Part shown: piece by piece, positions 8,203 to 16,211 of the stretch
How the letters are laid out: every line of letters begins with the position of its first letter
Numbering within the stretch: position 1 is the first letter of the stretch
Assembly (NCBI RefSeq): GCF_015999545.1
Contig: NZ_CP065546.1
Span: forward strand, 2,347,501-2,411,500
Reading direction: 5' to 3'
DNA: 64,000 nucleotides
Source: Lysinibacillus sp. JNUCC-52
GTDB lineage: Bacteria; Bacillota; Bacilli; Bacillales_A; Planococcaceae
Translations under genes and position numbers: made by a program
Notes under the pieces: model-generated
The model's input: only the letters and a program-made list of their open reading frames with translations
Database searches by the model: none
Told to the model about the DNA's origin: nothing

Positions 8203-8607
8203 ATGACAGTTACTATCTACTCACAAGCGAGCTGTTCTTCATCCAGAAAAGCACTAAAATGGTTAAAAGATCACAACATCGAATATAAAGAAAAACGTAT
8301 TACATCACATCCTCTTACACTTGCAGAATTTAAAGAAATTTTAAGCATGACTGAAGATGGTACAGATGAAATTATTGCAACAAACTCAAATGACTTTAAA
8401 AATTTAAATATTGATATTGATCAGCTTTCTATTCAAGAGCTGTACGCAATTATTCAAGCACATCCTAGAATGTTGCGTAGTCCTATCCTTATAGATGAAA
8501 AACGTATTCAAGTTGGGTACAATGAGATGGACATCCGTCGTTTTATTCCACGTAAAGTACGTGCTTACGAATTAAATGCGATGACTAGATTGGCACAAGA
8601 AAGTTAA
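8203..8607 (+). CDS. Spx/ArsC-family regulator variant without the CxxC redox switch
   Basis: A 134-residue ArsC-fold protein collinear with Spx, which binds the RNA polymerase alpha-CTD and redirects transcription under thiol stress. Conserved are the N-terminal strand, MTEDGTDEII (Gly53 equals Spx Gly52), IDEKRIQVGYNE and the C-terminal PRKVR. Differences: the Spx Cys10-x-x-Cys13 pair is Cys11-Ser-Ser-Ser14; Arg60, implicated in polymerase contact, is Asn61; and LLRRP is MLRSP, so the Arg92 position is Ser. It cannot make the intramolecular disulfide. It is followed 23 bp later by a MarR gene, in one operon with ECF-type and sigma-A-type promoters. It could be a constitutively competent or a dominant-negative Spx; ArsC reductase is unlikely given the Spx-like C-terminus. 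Confidence 0.85.
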   Translation: MTVTIYSQASCSSSRKALKWLKDHNIEYKEKRITSHPLTLAEFKEILSMTEDGTDEIIATNSNDFKNLNIDIDQLSIQELYAIIQAHPRMLRSPILIDEKRIQVGYNEMDIRRFIPRKVRAYELNAMTRLAQES

Positions 8608-8630
8608 AACAGTTTTGGAGATGACCTTAT

Positions 8631-9077
8631 ATGGATCAAGAAAAACAAAAAGCCATTACCTCATTGTTTGAAGTTGTCTTTTCTATCGAGCGTAAATGGG
8701 CAAACGAGTGGAATAATCATAATGCACTCGGCTTTTCAAAATCCCATATTTTAATTTTAGACTACTTATCGCAGGAGGGACCAAAGCGCCCTTCTGCAAT
8801 AGCAGAGCGCTTAAAGGTAACAACTGGTGGCGTCACGGTATTAACGACCAAGCTAATTAATGCTGGTTTTATTGAAAAAACGCAGCATGCTACTGATCGT
8901 AGAGCCTCACAATTAGTTATTACTACTGATGGTGAAGAAATACTTAAAGAATCCCGTCAACAGGTTAGCGAAATTATTAACAATATGTTTGGCATGCTCT
9001 CAGCAGAAGAGGTGCAAACGTTACGTGATATTTTCGCTAAATGCTTACTATCTGTTGATACACATCGGCAAGATTAA
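8631..9077 (+). CDS. MarR family transcriptional regulator
   Basis: A 148-residue winged-helix protein. RPSAIAERLKVTTGGVTVLTTKLINAGFIEK is the HTH (about residues 53-83), and HATDRRASQLVITTDGEEIL is the wing with the Asp-Arg-Arg signature. Flanking N- and C-terminal helices should form the dimer. GGAGATGA precedes ATG 8631. It is co-transcribed with the Spx variant, and two CTTAC/GTAAG palindromes sit in the shared promoter, suggesting autorepression. There are no Cys residues of the OhrR sensing type in the N-terminal helix; the single Cys is near the C-terminus, so the ligand or stress is unknown. Confidence 0.88.
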   Translation: MDQEKQKAITSLFEVVFSIERKWANEWNNHNALGFSKSHILILDYLSQEGPKRPSAIAERLKVTTGGVTVLTTKLINAGFIEKTQHATDRRASQLVITTDGEEILKESRQQVSEIINNMFGMLSAEEVQTLRDIFAKCLLSVDTHRQD

Positions 9078-9101
9078 ATTTCATCTTTGTGTAAAAACAC
9101 G

Positions 9102-9145
9102 AAAAAGGACGCATCGCAAATTTTCTTTGCAGTGCATCCTTTTTT
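9102..9145. terminator. Bidirectional terminator between marR and the ECF sigma gene
   Basis: AAAAAGGACGCATCGCAAA faces TTTGCAGTGCATCCTTTTTT, with A-run and T-run on opposite sides, between two convergent genes. Confidence 0.75.
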
Positions 9146-9204
9146 GGATTGGCCGAACGAATACTTCCGTCTAAGTAGTTATAGTTGTGCGACCAATATT
9201 TTGA

Positions 9205-9753
9205 TTACGCTGGCAGCACAGCCTCGACGATTGACACATCAGCCATTAACATTTCTTTTAAACGCGCTTTCGCACGGAATAAACGAGATTTCACTGTACC
9301 GATAGATACTTTCATAATAGTAGAAATTTCAGCAAGTGAATATTGGTCTATGTAGAAATACCATAAAGTTTTACGATAAATTGTATCTAATTGACCCATT
9401 TTGTCCTGTACTAGCTTCGTCACAATCTCTTTTTCAATTTTTTCTTCTGTAGAAATATCATTATTGGGAACCAAATCTAAAATCGGTACGTCTAATGTTT
9501 CAGGTTGGTTCATCATATACTTACTGCGTCGTACTTTTTTTCGATAGCGATCTCTAAATGTATTCATTGTAATGGTTGTAAGCCAAGCTTTAATATGTTC
9601 AACTTCGGCAACGCTATCTTCATAGCGTACAACTTTTACCCAAACTTCTTGCATTAGATCCTCTGCTTCAACATTGTTGCGAGTAAGTTTCAAACATAAA
9701 TGGTATATATAACGGTTAAATTCCTCATATACGCCTTCTAATTTTTCATTCAT
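9205..9753 (-). CDS. ECF-family RNA polymerase sigma factor
   Basis: A 182-residue sigma-70-family protein. Region 2 runs over about residues 8-80 (AEDLMQEVWVKVVRYEDS, then WLTTITMNTFRDRYRKKVRR, covering 2.2-2.4). Region 4 covers about 110-170 (LDTIYRKTLWYFYIDQYSLAEISTIM, then the recognition helix region VSIGTVKSRLFRAKARLKEML). GGAGGAATACACA precedes ATG 9753. No anti-sigma gene adjoins it: downstream is a convergent marR terminator, upstream a 300-bp gap. It may be controlled transcriptionally or by a distant anti-sigma. It is a possible but unproven reader of the TGAAAC-N16-CGTATA sites at 8018 and 40477. C-terminal ADVSIVEAVLPA is extra to the family. Confidence 0.9.
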   Translation of the reverse strand: MNEKLEGVYEEFNRYIYHLCLKLTRNNVEAEDLMQEVWVKVVRYEDSVAEVEHIKAWLTTITMNTFRDRYRKKVRRSKYMMNQPETLDVPILDLVPNNDISTEEKIEKEIVTKLVQDKMGQLDTIYRKTLWYFYIDQYSLAEISTIMKVSIGTVKSRLFRAKARLKEMLMADVSIVEAVLPA

Positions 9754-10056
9754 TGTGTATTCCTCCGCTTCTTGTTCTTGCTTCTATACACATTCTCGCA
9801 AAATAATGTATTACACTCTATCGTATTGGCTTTCAATTTCATTACAATCGTGTAAGCTTAAATGCTTTCACTTGTAATATTCGTAAAAATTGTTTTACTA
9901 CTATATTTCTTTTTCGTTAAAACAACACTTCTAGACAATACTCCCCTATTCTTATCACTATATTTTCAATAATAATTATTATCAGAAAATTAACTGAACA
10001 TTAATAGGTATGCAAATAACAAAAAATGCACTCCTATAGTAGAAGCGCATTTATTG
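9754..10056. other. Intergenic region between ECF sigma and LuxR genes
   Basis: It contains the sigma gene's ribosome site, an inverted pair ATTACAA (9841-9847) / TTGTAAT (9872-9878) that may be a regulatory site upstream of the sigma gene, and the LuxR terminator. I see no gene. Confidence 0.5.
10026..10050 (-). terminator. Terminator of the GAF-LuxR regulator gene
   Basis: On the minus strand ATGCGCTTC pairs with GGAGTGCAT (one G-U, one U-G), followed by TTTTTT. Confidence 0.65.
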
Positions 10057-11184
10057 TTAACTTAACAGCCCTAAACGAAAAGATGAAGCAACGACCTGTG
10101 TTCGATTCTTTGCTTTGAGCTTTGTCATTAGACTACTTACATAATCCCTGACCGTATGCTCACTTAAAAATAATAAACTGGCTATTTTTTTATTATCATA
10201 TCCTTCAGCAAGCAAGCCGAGTATCATCGACTCCCTTTCTGTTAAATGAAGTTCAGTATTTTTTTCTACCTTTTCACCCTTACGTGATAAAAATAAGCCT
10301 AAACGCTTTCCTACTTCCTCAAGAAGCGTTAATTCTTCCTTTGTACAATCAAATTCCTCGCCTAGCTGATCAAATGTTAGCCAGCCGAATAACTGATCCT
10401 GTCCAATAATCGGAATAAAGATAATTGAGGATAATCCAAACAATTGGATATGCTCTTCCTTGACGTAATTTTTTGGGCTTTTTAAATAAATTGGTTTTCT
10501 TGAACTAAGTATAGTGTTTTCTCCCGTTAGCTCCCCTTTCATACTTTGCACTTTAGGAAGCTCTGCACCAATAACACCATAAAATTGATTGGACCATGGG
10601 ACATATGCATAAAATACGCATCTTTTATAGCTAAAATATTCTTCACATTTTTTTAAAATATAGGCTAAATCCTGATAGCCTGAGGAACTGATAAGCAATT
10701 GATCGAGCTTATCTAATAACTGTAAATGTCTTAATCCCTGATTTTCAATAGGCATCTTACTTTCGCGTTCTCCCTCACAGTCATTGTAAAGCTGTACTAG
10801 AGAAATAAATAATGATAATACATACATTAAGACGGCATTCGTTCGACTACTCTTTTGTTGAATCATAAACGTAATCAATGATTTTTCAAATATTAATTGG
10901 AATAAATTAAAGCTCTTCCTATCAATAATGGATAATTGTGATTGTAGCCATGTATTTAAAAAATACTTATCATCTCCATTTAATTCATCAATGTTTGTAT
11001 GTGTTAGTAAACGTAAAAATGAATCTAATAGCAAAGCTACTCTATTTCGTTCTGTTTCGCCTATAGCAGGTTCTAGATTGAGATAAATATTCATATTCTC
11101 TTTAATTTGTTTATGATGAACTTTTATAAATAACACAAACTCTTGAAGTGTTACTTCTTCAATTGGCTGAAATGGATGCGTCAT
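10057..11184 (-). CDS. LuxR-family regulator with central GAF-like domain
   Basis: A 375-residue protein. The last 65 residues are a NarL/FixJ-type HTH: LTERESMILGLLAEGYDNKK, then ASLLFLSEHTVRDYVSSLM. The middle (about 165-305) looks like a GAF sensor (YFSYKRCVFYAYVPWSNQFY, FIPIIGQDQLFGWLTF). The first 140 residues are helical and unrecognised. AGGAGAAG precedes ATG 11184. It is divergent from two tandem SDR genes across about 190 bp, so it probably controls them; that link is contextual only. No receiver domain is present, so it is not a classical response regulator. Confidence 0.85.
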   Translation of the reverse strand: MTHPFQPIEEVTLQEFVLFIKVHHKQIKENMNIYLNLEPAIGETERNRVALLLDSFLRLLTHTNIDELNGDDKYFLNTWLQSQLSIIDRKSFNLFQLIFEKSLITFMIQQKSSRTNAVLMYVLSLFISLVQLYNDCEGERESKMPIENQGLRHLQLLDKLDQLLISSSGYQDLAYILKKCEEYFSYKRCVFYAYVPWSNQFYGVIGAELPKVQSMKGELTGENTILSSRKPIYLKSPKNYVKEEHIQLFGLSSIIFIPIIGQDQLFGWLTFDQLGEEFDCTKEELTLLEEVGKRLGLFLSRKGEKVEKNTELHLTERESMILGLLAEGYDNKKIASLLFLSEHTVRDYVSSLMTKLKAKNRTQVVASSFRLGLLS

Positions 11185-11374
11185 AGGAAATTCTTCTCCT
11201 TCACACTAAAATACCCCTATAAATGGAGGATATTCACTCACTATATTATACAGCATCTTATAGGATAGTATTTCAAATTGACAATAGTAAAATAAAGGTA
11301 TCGCTAAACAATGCGAATACTTTTGGATCCTAAAGTAATTATATAAAAGAAATAATGAAAGGGGCATGGATGAA

Positions 11375-12130
11375 ATGAGACTTAGAAATGCAGTAGCCAT
11401 TATTACAGGTGGAGGTACAGGAATCGGGAAAGAAACTGCACTATTATTTGCCAAAGAAGGCGCCAAAATAGTTATTACTGATATAAACGAACAATCTGGT
11501 AACGACACTGTACGTGATATTCAAGCTATTGGCGGTGAAGCATTATTTGTACGCCACGATGTTAGCAATGAAGAAGACTGGAAAAAGGTCGCAGATGAAA
11601 CAATCAAAACATTTAACAAAGTGGATATTCTTTTCAATAATGCAGGTATCTATATCATTAAACCACTAGCAGAAATCGAACTATCCGATTGGAACCGCTT
11701 AATGTCCATCAATGTGACAGGTGTCTTCCTAGGCATGAAACATATTATGCCACTTATGGCTAAACAAAATAAAGGCTCTGTTATTAATGCTTCTTCTATT
11801 GCTGGCTTAACAGGCGCTGCTGGACATGTATTATACGGCGCTAGTAAAGGAGCCGTTCGCATTATGACAAAAGATGCGGCAATGGAATATGCACCATATG
11901 GCGTACGTGTAAACTCTATCCATCCTGGCTATATTGATACAGGAATGGCTGACTATGCGTCAGCAACAACTGGAAGCTCTAAAGATGAATTGGGAAAAAG
12001 CATTTTCCCATTAGGACGTTTAGGCTCTGTTAAAGAAGTAGCACAAACAGTATTATTTTTAGCGTCTGAAGAGTCTTCCTTCTCAACAGGTGCAGAATTT
12101 GTCATTGATGGCGGAGCAACAGCAAAATAA
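11375..12130 (+). CDS. SDR family oxidoreductase (classical), first of a tandem pair
   Basis: A classical short-chain dehydrogenase, 251 residues from ATG 11375. GAAAGGGG ends 10 nt upstream of this ATG but only 1 nt before the ATG at 11366, so the inner start is preferred. It has the cofactor loop TGGGTGIG, the Asp after beta2 favouring NAD (ITDINE), the NNAG motif, a catalytic Ser in NASSIAG, and Tyr-x3-Lys in YGASKGAV. The C-terminal FLASEESSFSTGAEFVIDGG is the usual SDR ending. The next gene, a paralogue, starts 20 bp after its stop, so both form an operon divergent from a GAF-LuxR regulator. Substrate unknown (glucose/3-oxoacyl type fold). Confidence 0.9.
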   Translation: MRLRNAVAIITGGGTGIGKETALLFAKEGAKIVITDINEQSGNDTVRDIQAIGGEALFVRHDVSNEEDWKKVADETIKTFNKVDILFNNAGIYIIKPLAEIELSDWNRLMSINVTGVFLGMKHIMPLMAKQNKGSVINASSIAGLTGAAGHVLYGASKGAVRIMTKDAAMEYAPYGVRVNSIHPGYIDTGMADYASATTGSSKDELGKSIFPLGRLGSVKEVAQTVLFLASEESSFSTGAEFVIDGGATAK

Positions 12131-12150
12131 AAATAAAGGTGGTCATTTAC

Positions 12151-12894
12151 ATGAAACTACAAGATAAAGTAGCAATCGTAACAGGTGGTGCTAGCGGTAT
12201 CGGTGAAGCAAGCGTTCGTCTTTTTGCACAAGAAGGAGCAAAAGTAGTCATTGCTGACTTCTCTGAACGTGGACAAAGCATTTCAGATGAATTAAATAAT
12301 AGTGGTTTTGATACACTCTTCGTGAAAACAGATGTAACTATCGAAGAAGATATTAAAAACATGATACATGAAACTGTGAAAAAATACGGAAAACTTGATG
12401 TGCTGTATGCCAATGCGGGTGTAGCTGACGATGCGCCAGCACATGAGTTATCTTACGAAAAATGGAAAAGAACAATTGATATCAATTTATCTGGTGTATT
12501 CCTTTCAGATAAATATGCGATTGAACAGTTCCTTGCTCAAGGTACAGGTGGTGTTATCGTTAACGCTGGTTCCATTCATAGTTTTGTAGCCTTACCAAAT
12601 CCAACAGCCTACTCATCTGCAAAAGGTGGTGTAAAATTATTAACGCAAAACCTATGTACTGCTTATGCTAAACAAGGTATTCGTGTAAATGCGGTATGTC
12701 CTGGCTACATCGACACACCTCTATTGTCAGAAGTAGATGCTCAAACAAAAGAATACTTAGCATCCCTTCATCCACAAGGTCGTCTTGGTAAACCAGAAGA
12801 AATCGCTAAAGCCGTTTTATTTTTAGCAAGTGATGATGCAAGCTTTGTGAACGGTACGACCCTTCTTGTCGATGGCGGCTATACAGCCCACTAA
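12151..12894 (+). CDS. SDR family oxidoreductase, second of a tandem pair
   Basis: 247 residues from ATG 12151. AAAGGTGG (12135-12142) lies 8 nt before this ATG; a longer frame beginning at GTG 12139 would start inside the ribosome site. Motifs: TGGASGIGEA cofactor loop, VIADFSE (Asp, NAD preference), ANAGVADD in place of NNAG, a Ser in NAGSIHSF, catalytic YSSAKGGV, and the C-terminal FLASDDASFVNGTTLLVDGG. It is clearly paralogous to the preceding gene, though divergent. A hairpin ends the operon. The pair may oxidise and reduce related alcohol/ketone substrates, but nothing in the sequence names them. Confidence 0.9.
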   Translation: MKLQDKVAIVTGGASGIGEASVRLFAQEGAKVVIADFSERGQSISDELNNSGFDTLFVKTDVTIEEDIKNMIHETVKKYGKLDVLYANAGVADDAPAHELSYEKWKRTIDINLSGVFLSDKYAIEQFLAQGTGGVIVNAGSIHSFVALPNPTAYSSAKGGVKLLTQNLCTAYAKQGIRVNAVCPGYIDTPLLSEVDAQTKEYLASLHPQGRLGKPEEIAKAVLFLASDDASFVNGTTLLVDGGYTAH

Positions 12895-12901
12895 ATATGA
12901 T

Positions 12902-12944
12902 AAAAAATCTGATTTCGATAAAACATCGATTTCAGATTTTTTTT
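12902..12944 (+). terminator. Terminator of the SDR operon
   Basis: AAATCTGA..TCGAT faces ATCGA..TCAGATTT with a two-base internal loop, then eight T residues. Confidence 0.8.
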
Positions 12945-13118
12945 GAATCATAGACTTAAATTAGCTGTATTATCGAGCTATCCTCTTTTACGAAACATTA
13001 CAACCTAGTGAGCCTAAGCATTCATAAAAACAGAAGAAACCATTGCTATAGCAAGATTCCCCAACCACATTATGCTATACTATTTCTATTATCGAAATAT
13101 TGAAAGAGGGATGCTAAT

Positions 13119-14501
13119 ATGACGCAATTACAGACGTTAGATGCTTACTTTACAGAACATCGCGAGGCACACTTAAATGAGCTAAATGAATTTTTACGTA
13201 TTCCAAGTATTAGTTCGTTATCAGAACACAAGGGAGATATTCAGCAAGCTGCTGAATGGCTAGCGGATGCTTTCAAGAAACTAAATCTAGAAAACATCTC
13301 TATTACGCAAACTGCTGGACACCCTGTTGTTTATGCTGATTGGTTACATGCAGAAGGTAAACCAACGATTCTGTTTTACGGACACTACGATGTACAACCT
13401 GTAGATCCATTGCATTTATGGGAAACAGAACCGTTCAATCCTACAATTCGTGATAACAAGTTATTTGCACGTGGCGCAAGCGATGATAAAGGCCAAGTGT
13501 TTATGCACTTAAAAATGATTGAAGCGCTATTTGCGACAACAGGTACTTTGCCAGTGAACGTCAAATTCATCTATGAAGGTGAAGAAGAAATCGGAAGTCC
13601 CCACCTTCCAGCCTTTGTTGAGGAGCATAAAGAAAAATTAGCTGCAGATTTAATTTTGATTTCAGATACAGGCCTTTATGGACCTGGTAAACCTGCAGTA
13701 TGCTATGGCTTACGTGGTCTTACAGGTGTACAAATTGATGTCCGCGGTGCAAAAGGTGATTTACATTCGGGCCTATACGGTGGTGGCGTGCAAAATGCCA
13801 TCCATGCTTTAGCAGAAATTTTAGCATCTTTCCGCAACGAACATGGCACAATTCAAGTAGAAGGTTTCTATGACAACGTATTACCATTAACAGAAGAAGA
13901 ACGTGAAGCTTACCGTGCGCTAGGTTTTGACGAAGATTCTGTAAAAGAAGAAGTTGGCGTATCAGAATTATTCGGTGAAGCTGGCTATTCTTATTTAGAA
14001 CGAACTTGGGCTCGTCCAACACTAGAAGTAAACGGTGTGTTCGGTGGGTTCTCAGGCGAAGGCATTAAAACTGTACTTCCCGCTGAAGCTGGTGCAAAAA
14101 TCACATGCCGACTAGTACCAAATCAAGATCCAGAAGAAATTGTTGCTTTATTAAAGGCACATATCGAAAAACATAAGCCTACTGGTGTAGACGTAACCAT
14201 TTCAGAATTCGATAAAGGACGTCCATTCTTAACACCGTTTGATCACCCATTTATTCAAGCAGCTGGACGTTCATATGAAAAAGTTTATAATGTCCCAACA
14301 GCTTACACACGTGGCGGTGGTTCAATTCCTATCGTTGCTGCATTTGATGAAATTTTAGATTTACCTGTTGTTCTAATGGGCTTCGGTTTATCGAGTGAAA
14401 ACTTCCATGCACCAAACGAGCACTTCCATTTAGAAAACTTTGATAACGGCCTACGCGTATTAGGCGACTACTTATATGAGGTTGCAGCGTTACAAAAATA
14501 A
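13119..14501 (+). CDS. M20 family metallopeptidase (dipeptidase, CNDP-like)
   Basis: A 460-residue cytosolic M20 peptidase, expected to hydrolyse dipeptides with two active-site zinc ions. Visible ligands and catalysts: His89 and Asp91 in YGHYDVQP, Asp122 in GASDDKGQ (bridging), EGEEEIGS (155-157, catalytic Glu plus ligand), SDTG near residue 187, and a C-terminal His in NFHAPNEHF. The lid domain (about 200-330) contains GDLHSGLYGGGVQNAIHAL. Length and motifs fit the CNDP/ArgE-DapE dipeptidase branch rather than PepV. GAAAGAGGG precedes ATG 13119, with an extended -10 (TGCTATACT) about 45 bp upstream. It is a single-gene unit ended by a 17-bp-arm hairpin. Confidence 0.92.
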   Translation: MTQLQTLDAYFTEHREAHLNELNEFLRIPSISSLSEHKGDIQQAAEWLADAFKKLNLENISITQTAGHPVVYADWLHAEGKPTILFYGHYDVQPVDPLHLWETEPFNPTIRDNKLFARGASDDKGQVFMHLKMIEALFATTGTLPVNVKFIYEGEEEIGSPHLPAFVEEHKEKLAADLILISDTGLYGPGKPAVCYGLRGLTGVQIDVRGAKGDLHSGLYGGGVQNAIHALAEILASFRNEHGTIQVEGFYDNVLPLTEEEREAYRALGFDEDSVKEEVGVSELFGEAGYSYLERTWARPTLEVNGVFGGFSGEGIKTVLPAEAGAKITCRLVPNQDPEEIVALLKAHIEKHKPTGVDVTISEFDKGRPFLTPFDHPFIQAAGRSYEKVYNVPTAYTRGGGSIPIVAAFDEILDLPVVLMGFGLSSENFHAPNEHFHLENFDNGLRVLGDYLYEVAALQK

Positions 14502-14527
14502 ACAAGGCAATAGCTATTACAAAAGAG

Positions 14528-14567
14528 AAAAAGTGTTAGATTGAATGCAATCAATCTAACACTTTTT
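14528..14567 (+). terminator. Invariant-arm terminator hairpin, copy T1
   Basis: Left arm AAAAAGTGTTAGATTGA (14528-14544), 6-nt loop, perfect right arm (14551-14567). The same 17-nt arms occur at 31934, 51846 and 61264, each time beside a GC-rich palindrome or its remnant. Confidence 0.9.
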
Positions 14568-14575
14568 TACTGCGA

Positions 14576-14706
14576 CCGTTGTTGTTCGCTACGGCGGACG
14601 CTTTCCGCGGGCACACCGTAAGCCACAACCCTCGCTAACGCGCGGCATGTTGTGGCTTACGCTGCGTGCGTTCCCGCAGGAGTCACTGCCTACGCTACCA
14701 ACCACT
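14576..14706 (+). repeat. GC-rich palindromic repeat, copy R2
   Basis: It starts 8 bp after hairpin T1. GTAAGCCACAAC (14618-14629) pairs perfectly with GTTGTGGCTTAC (14649-14660). Relative to R1 and R3 left arms, one C-G pair is a T-A pair here, a compensatory change. Outer CGTTGTTG / CCAACCAC arms are partly complementary. Confidence 0.85.
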
Positions 14707-14767
14707 TTCGTTTTCCCCGAAGCACGACGGTTTTTCTTAGAATTACTCACAATGCATTATGATTCAA

Positions 14768-14856
14768 TAAAACCCCCTCACCAGTTGGTGAACTGCGTCC
14801 CTATTGTTAGACACATCTAACAATTGGAGTGCAGTTCATAGCAGGGGGGGTTTCAA
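14768..14856 (-). mobile_element. IS-end-like inverted repeat nested in a C/G-run stem (possible IS remnant/MITE, acting as terminator)
   Basis: Read on the minus strand, TGAACTGC..ATTGTTAGA is followed after only 4 nt (TGTG) by TCTAACAAT..GCAGTTCA: two 23-nt ends, 19/23 identical, facing each other. These ends resemble IS3-family (IS150-like) termini of Firmicutes, from memory. The pair is enclosed by ACCCCC / GGGGGT runs, so the transcript would fold into a three-tier stem just after the nitroreductase stop. Terminator use is inferred. Confidence 0.45.
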
Positions 14857-14860
14857 TCGT

Positions 14861-15433
14861 TTATTCACCGAAATTCGTTACAAATTGTGCTGATTTTTTA
14901 CGTTCTTTCCCTTTTGGCACTTCATCAAAATATCCGACTTGCAGCATTGCAATGACACGTTCACCTGGCTGTACTTTCAATGCCTCGCGGAACTTCGGAT
15001 TGTCTAAGAAGCCTGGTGTTTTCCAGCAAGAGCCAATACCTTTCTCCCAAGCTAACAACTGGATATTTTGAATGAAAATACTCGCTGCTGCATAATCTTC
15101 TAAACGCTCTTTTTGGCGGGCATCCTCTGGCACAATGACAAAGGCAAATCCACCTGGTAGTGTAAATTTCGTCATTTGCTTGACTAAATCTTCACTCGAA
15201 AGATCCTGCCATTTTGGAATAGCTAAATCACGTAATAAATGTTGCACTGCAACTAAATCTTCATCGCAAGCTATAACTAAACGCCAAGGCTCACGATTCC
15301 CGTGGTTCGGTGCCCAAATAGCATCATCTATAATGCTCATTAACTCCTCACGATTTACCGTCTTCCCATTAAATTTCTTTATAGAACGGCGATTTATAAT
15401 TGCTTCTCTTACTGATAAAATTTGTTCGCTCAT
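14861..15433 (-). CDS. Nitroreductase family protein (YdjA-like)
   Basis: 190 residues, FMN-dependent nitroreductase fold. INRRSIKKFNGKTV (about 13-26) carries the FMN-phosphate Arg-Arg/Ser pattern, AIWAPNHGNREPWRLVI (about 38-54) is the YdjA-type APNH..PW segment, and GIGSCWKTPGF (about 136-146) is the second FMN-contact loop. The Pro-Asn-His variant and the short length place it with YdjA-like reductases rather than NfsA/NfsB. AAGGAGATAATAGAAA precedes ATG 15433. It is monocistronic, followed by the IS-end-like stem. Substrate unknown. Confidence 0.88.
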   Translation of the reverse strand: MSEQILSVREAIINRRSIKKFNGKTVNREELMSIIDDAIWAPNHGNREPWRLVIACDEDLVAVQHLLRDLAIPKWQDLSSEDLVKQMTKFTLPGGFAFVIVPEDARQKERLEDYAAASIFIQNIQLLAWEKGIGSCWKTPGFLDNPKFREALKVQPGERVIAMLQVGYFDEVPKGKERKKSAQFVTNFGE

Positions 15434-15532
15434 TTTCTATTATCTCCTTCAATTAAAATTAGAATATAGATTCTTCGTCAGTACTATCTCCAACATTATC
15501 ATAAAATGATAAGCTTTAAAACCGCCAACTCT

Positions 15533-16027
15533 CTAAGCAAAACTATCATCTATATGGTAAAAGTAATAGGTCATATTTGGGGTATACGCCGTAGAATCCT
15601 GATAAAAATAAGGTCTGTTAATACTATCGGAAGTATGTGCATTCACATATGGAATTCCATTTTGTATACTCGTGACAATAACAGAATGATCGATTCTTCC
15701 ATCTCCTTGAAAATCGTAAAAGATAATATCCCCAAGTTCTAATTCCTCTGCTGATTGTACACGTTTAGCCTTCAAGCCAGTTGTAGAGCCCTCTAAATAC
15801 CATCTTAGAGAATGTGAGACAGACCAGCTAAAGCTCCAGTTTCCTTGCTGAATCCACCAACCCTTTTCTCTATTTGGCGCTCCTCGCATCGGAGCCCCTC
15901 CAGCAAGTAAGCATTGTGAAATATAATTCGTACAATCAACATCAAAGTTCGGAAATGCTGGATTGCGTCTGTTCCACCACAAATTTGCATATTGAACAGC
16001 TGCCTGTCTGTTATACATTTTAGCCAC
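15533..16027 (-). CDS. Putative amidase-domain protein (amidase_6, NlpC/P60-like fold)
   Basis: 164 residues from GTG 16027, chosen because AAGGAGGGG (16031-16040) lies 6 nt upstream; the in-frame ATG at 16051 would put the ribosome site inside the gene. MYNRQAAVQYANLWWNRRNPAFPNF followed by DCTNYISQCLLAGG is the hallmark of amidase_6, with the catalytic Cys in DCTNYISQ. GDIIFYDFQGDGRIDHSVIV supplies the catalytic His. Related proteins often carry a signal peptide or cell-wall-binding repeats; neither is present, so this is a free-standing domain. It may act on cell-wall peptides; localisation is unclear. Confidence 0.8.
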   Translation of the reverse strand: MAKMYNRQAAVQYANLWWNRRNPAFPNFDVDCTNYISQCLLAGGAPMRGAPNREKGWWIQQGNWSFSWSVSHSLRWYLEGSTTGLKAKRVQSAEELELGDIIFYDFQGDGRIDHSVIVTSIQNGIPYVNAHTSDSINRPYFYQDSTAYTPNMTYYFYHIDDSFA

Positions 16028-16211
16028 GTTTCCCCTCCTTATGTCCATCATATGACTACATCGTTCGTTCTATTAATTAGGTCCTTCATCGTATTCTTAA
16101 TGAAAACAGTCATATCAGGCGCTATCTTTTCCAATTTCAAGATAGTTTTTGCTACAATAAGATTAAACAAATGGGCATTTTTTTATTTTACGAACAGAAG
16201 GGATGTTGAAT

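Noticed and set aside
11278..11306. TTGACA upstream of the SDR pair as a sigma-A promoter
   Set aside because: The -35 is perfect, but the hexamer 17 nt downstream (TCGCTA) is a poor -10, so I did not list it as a feature.
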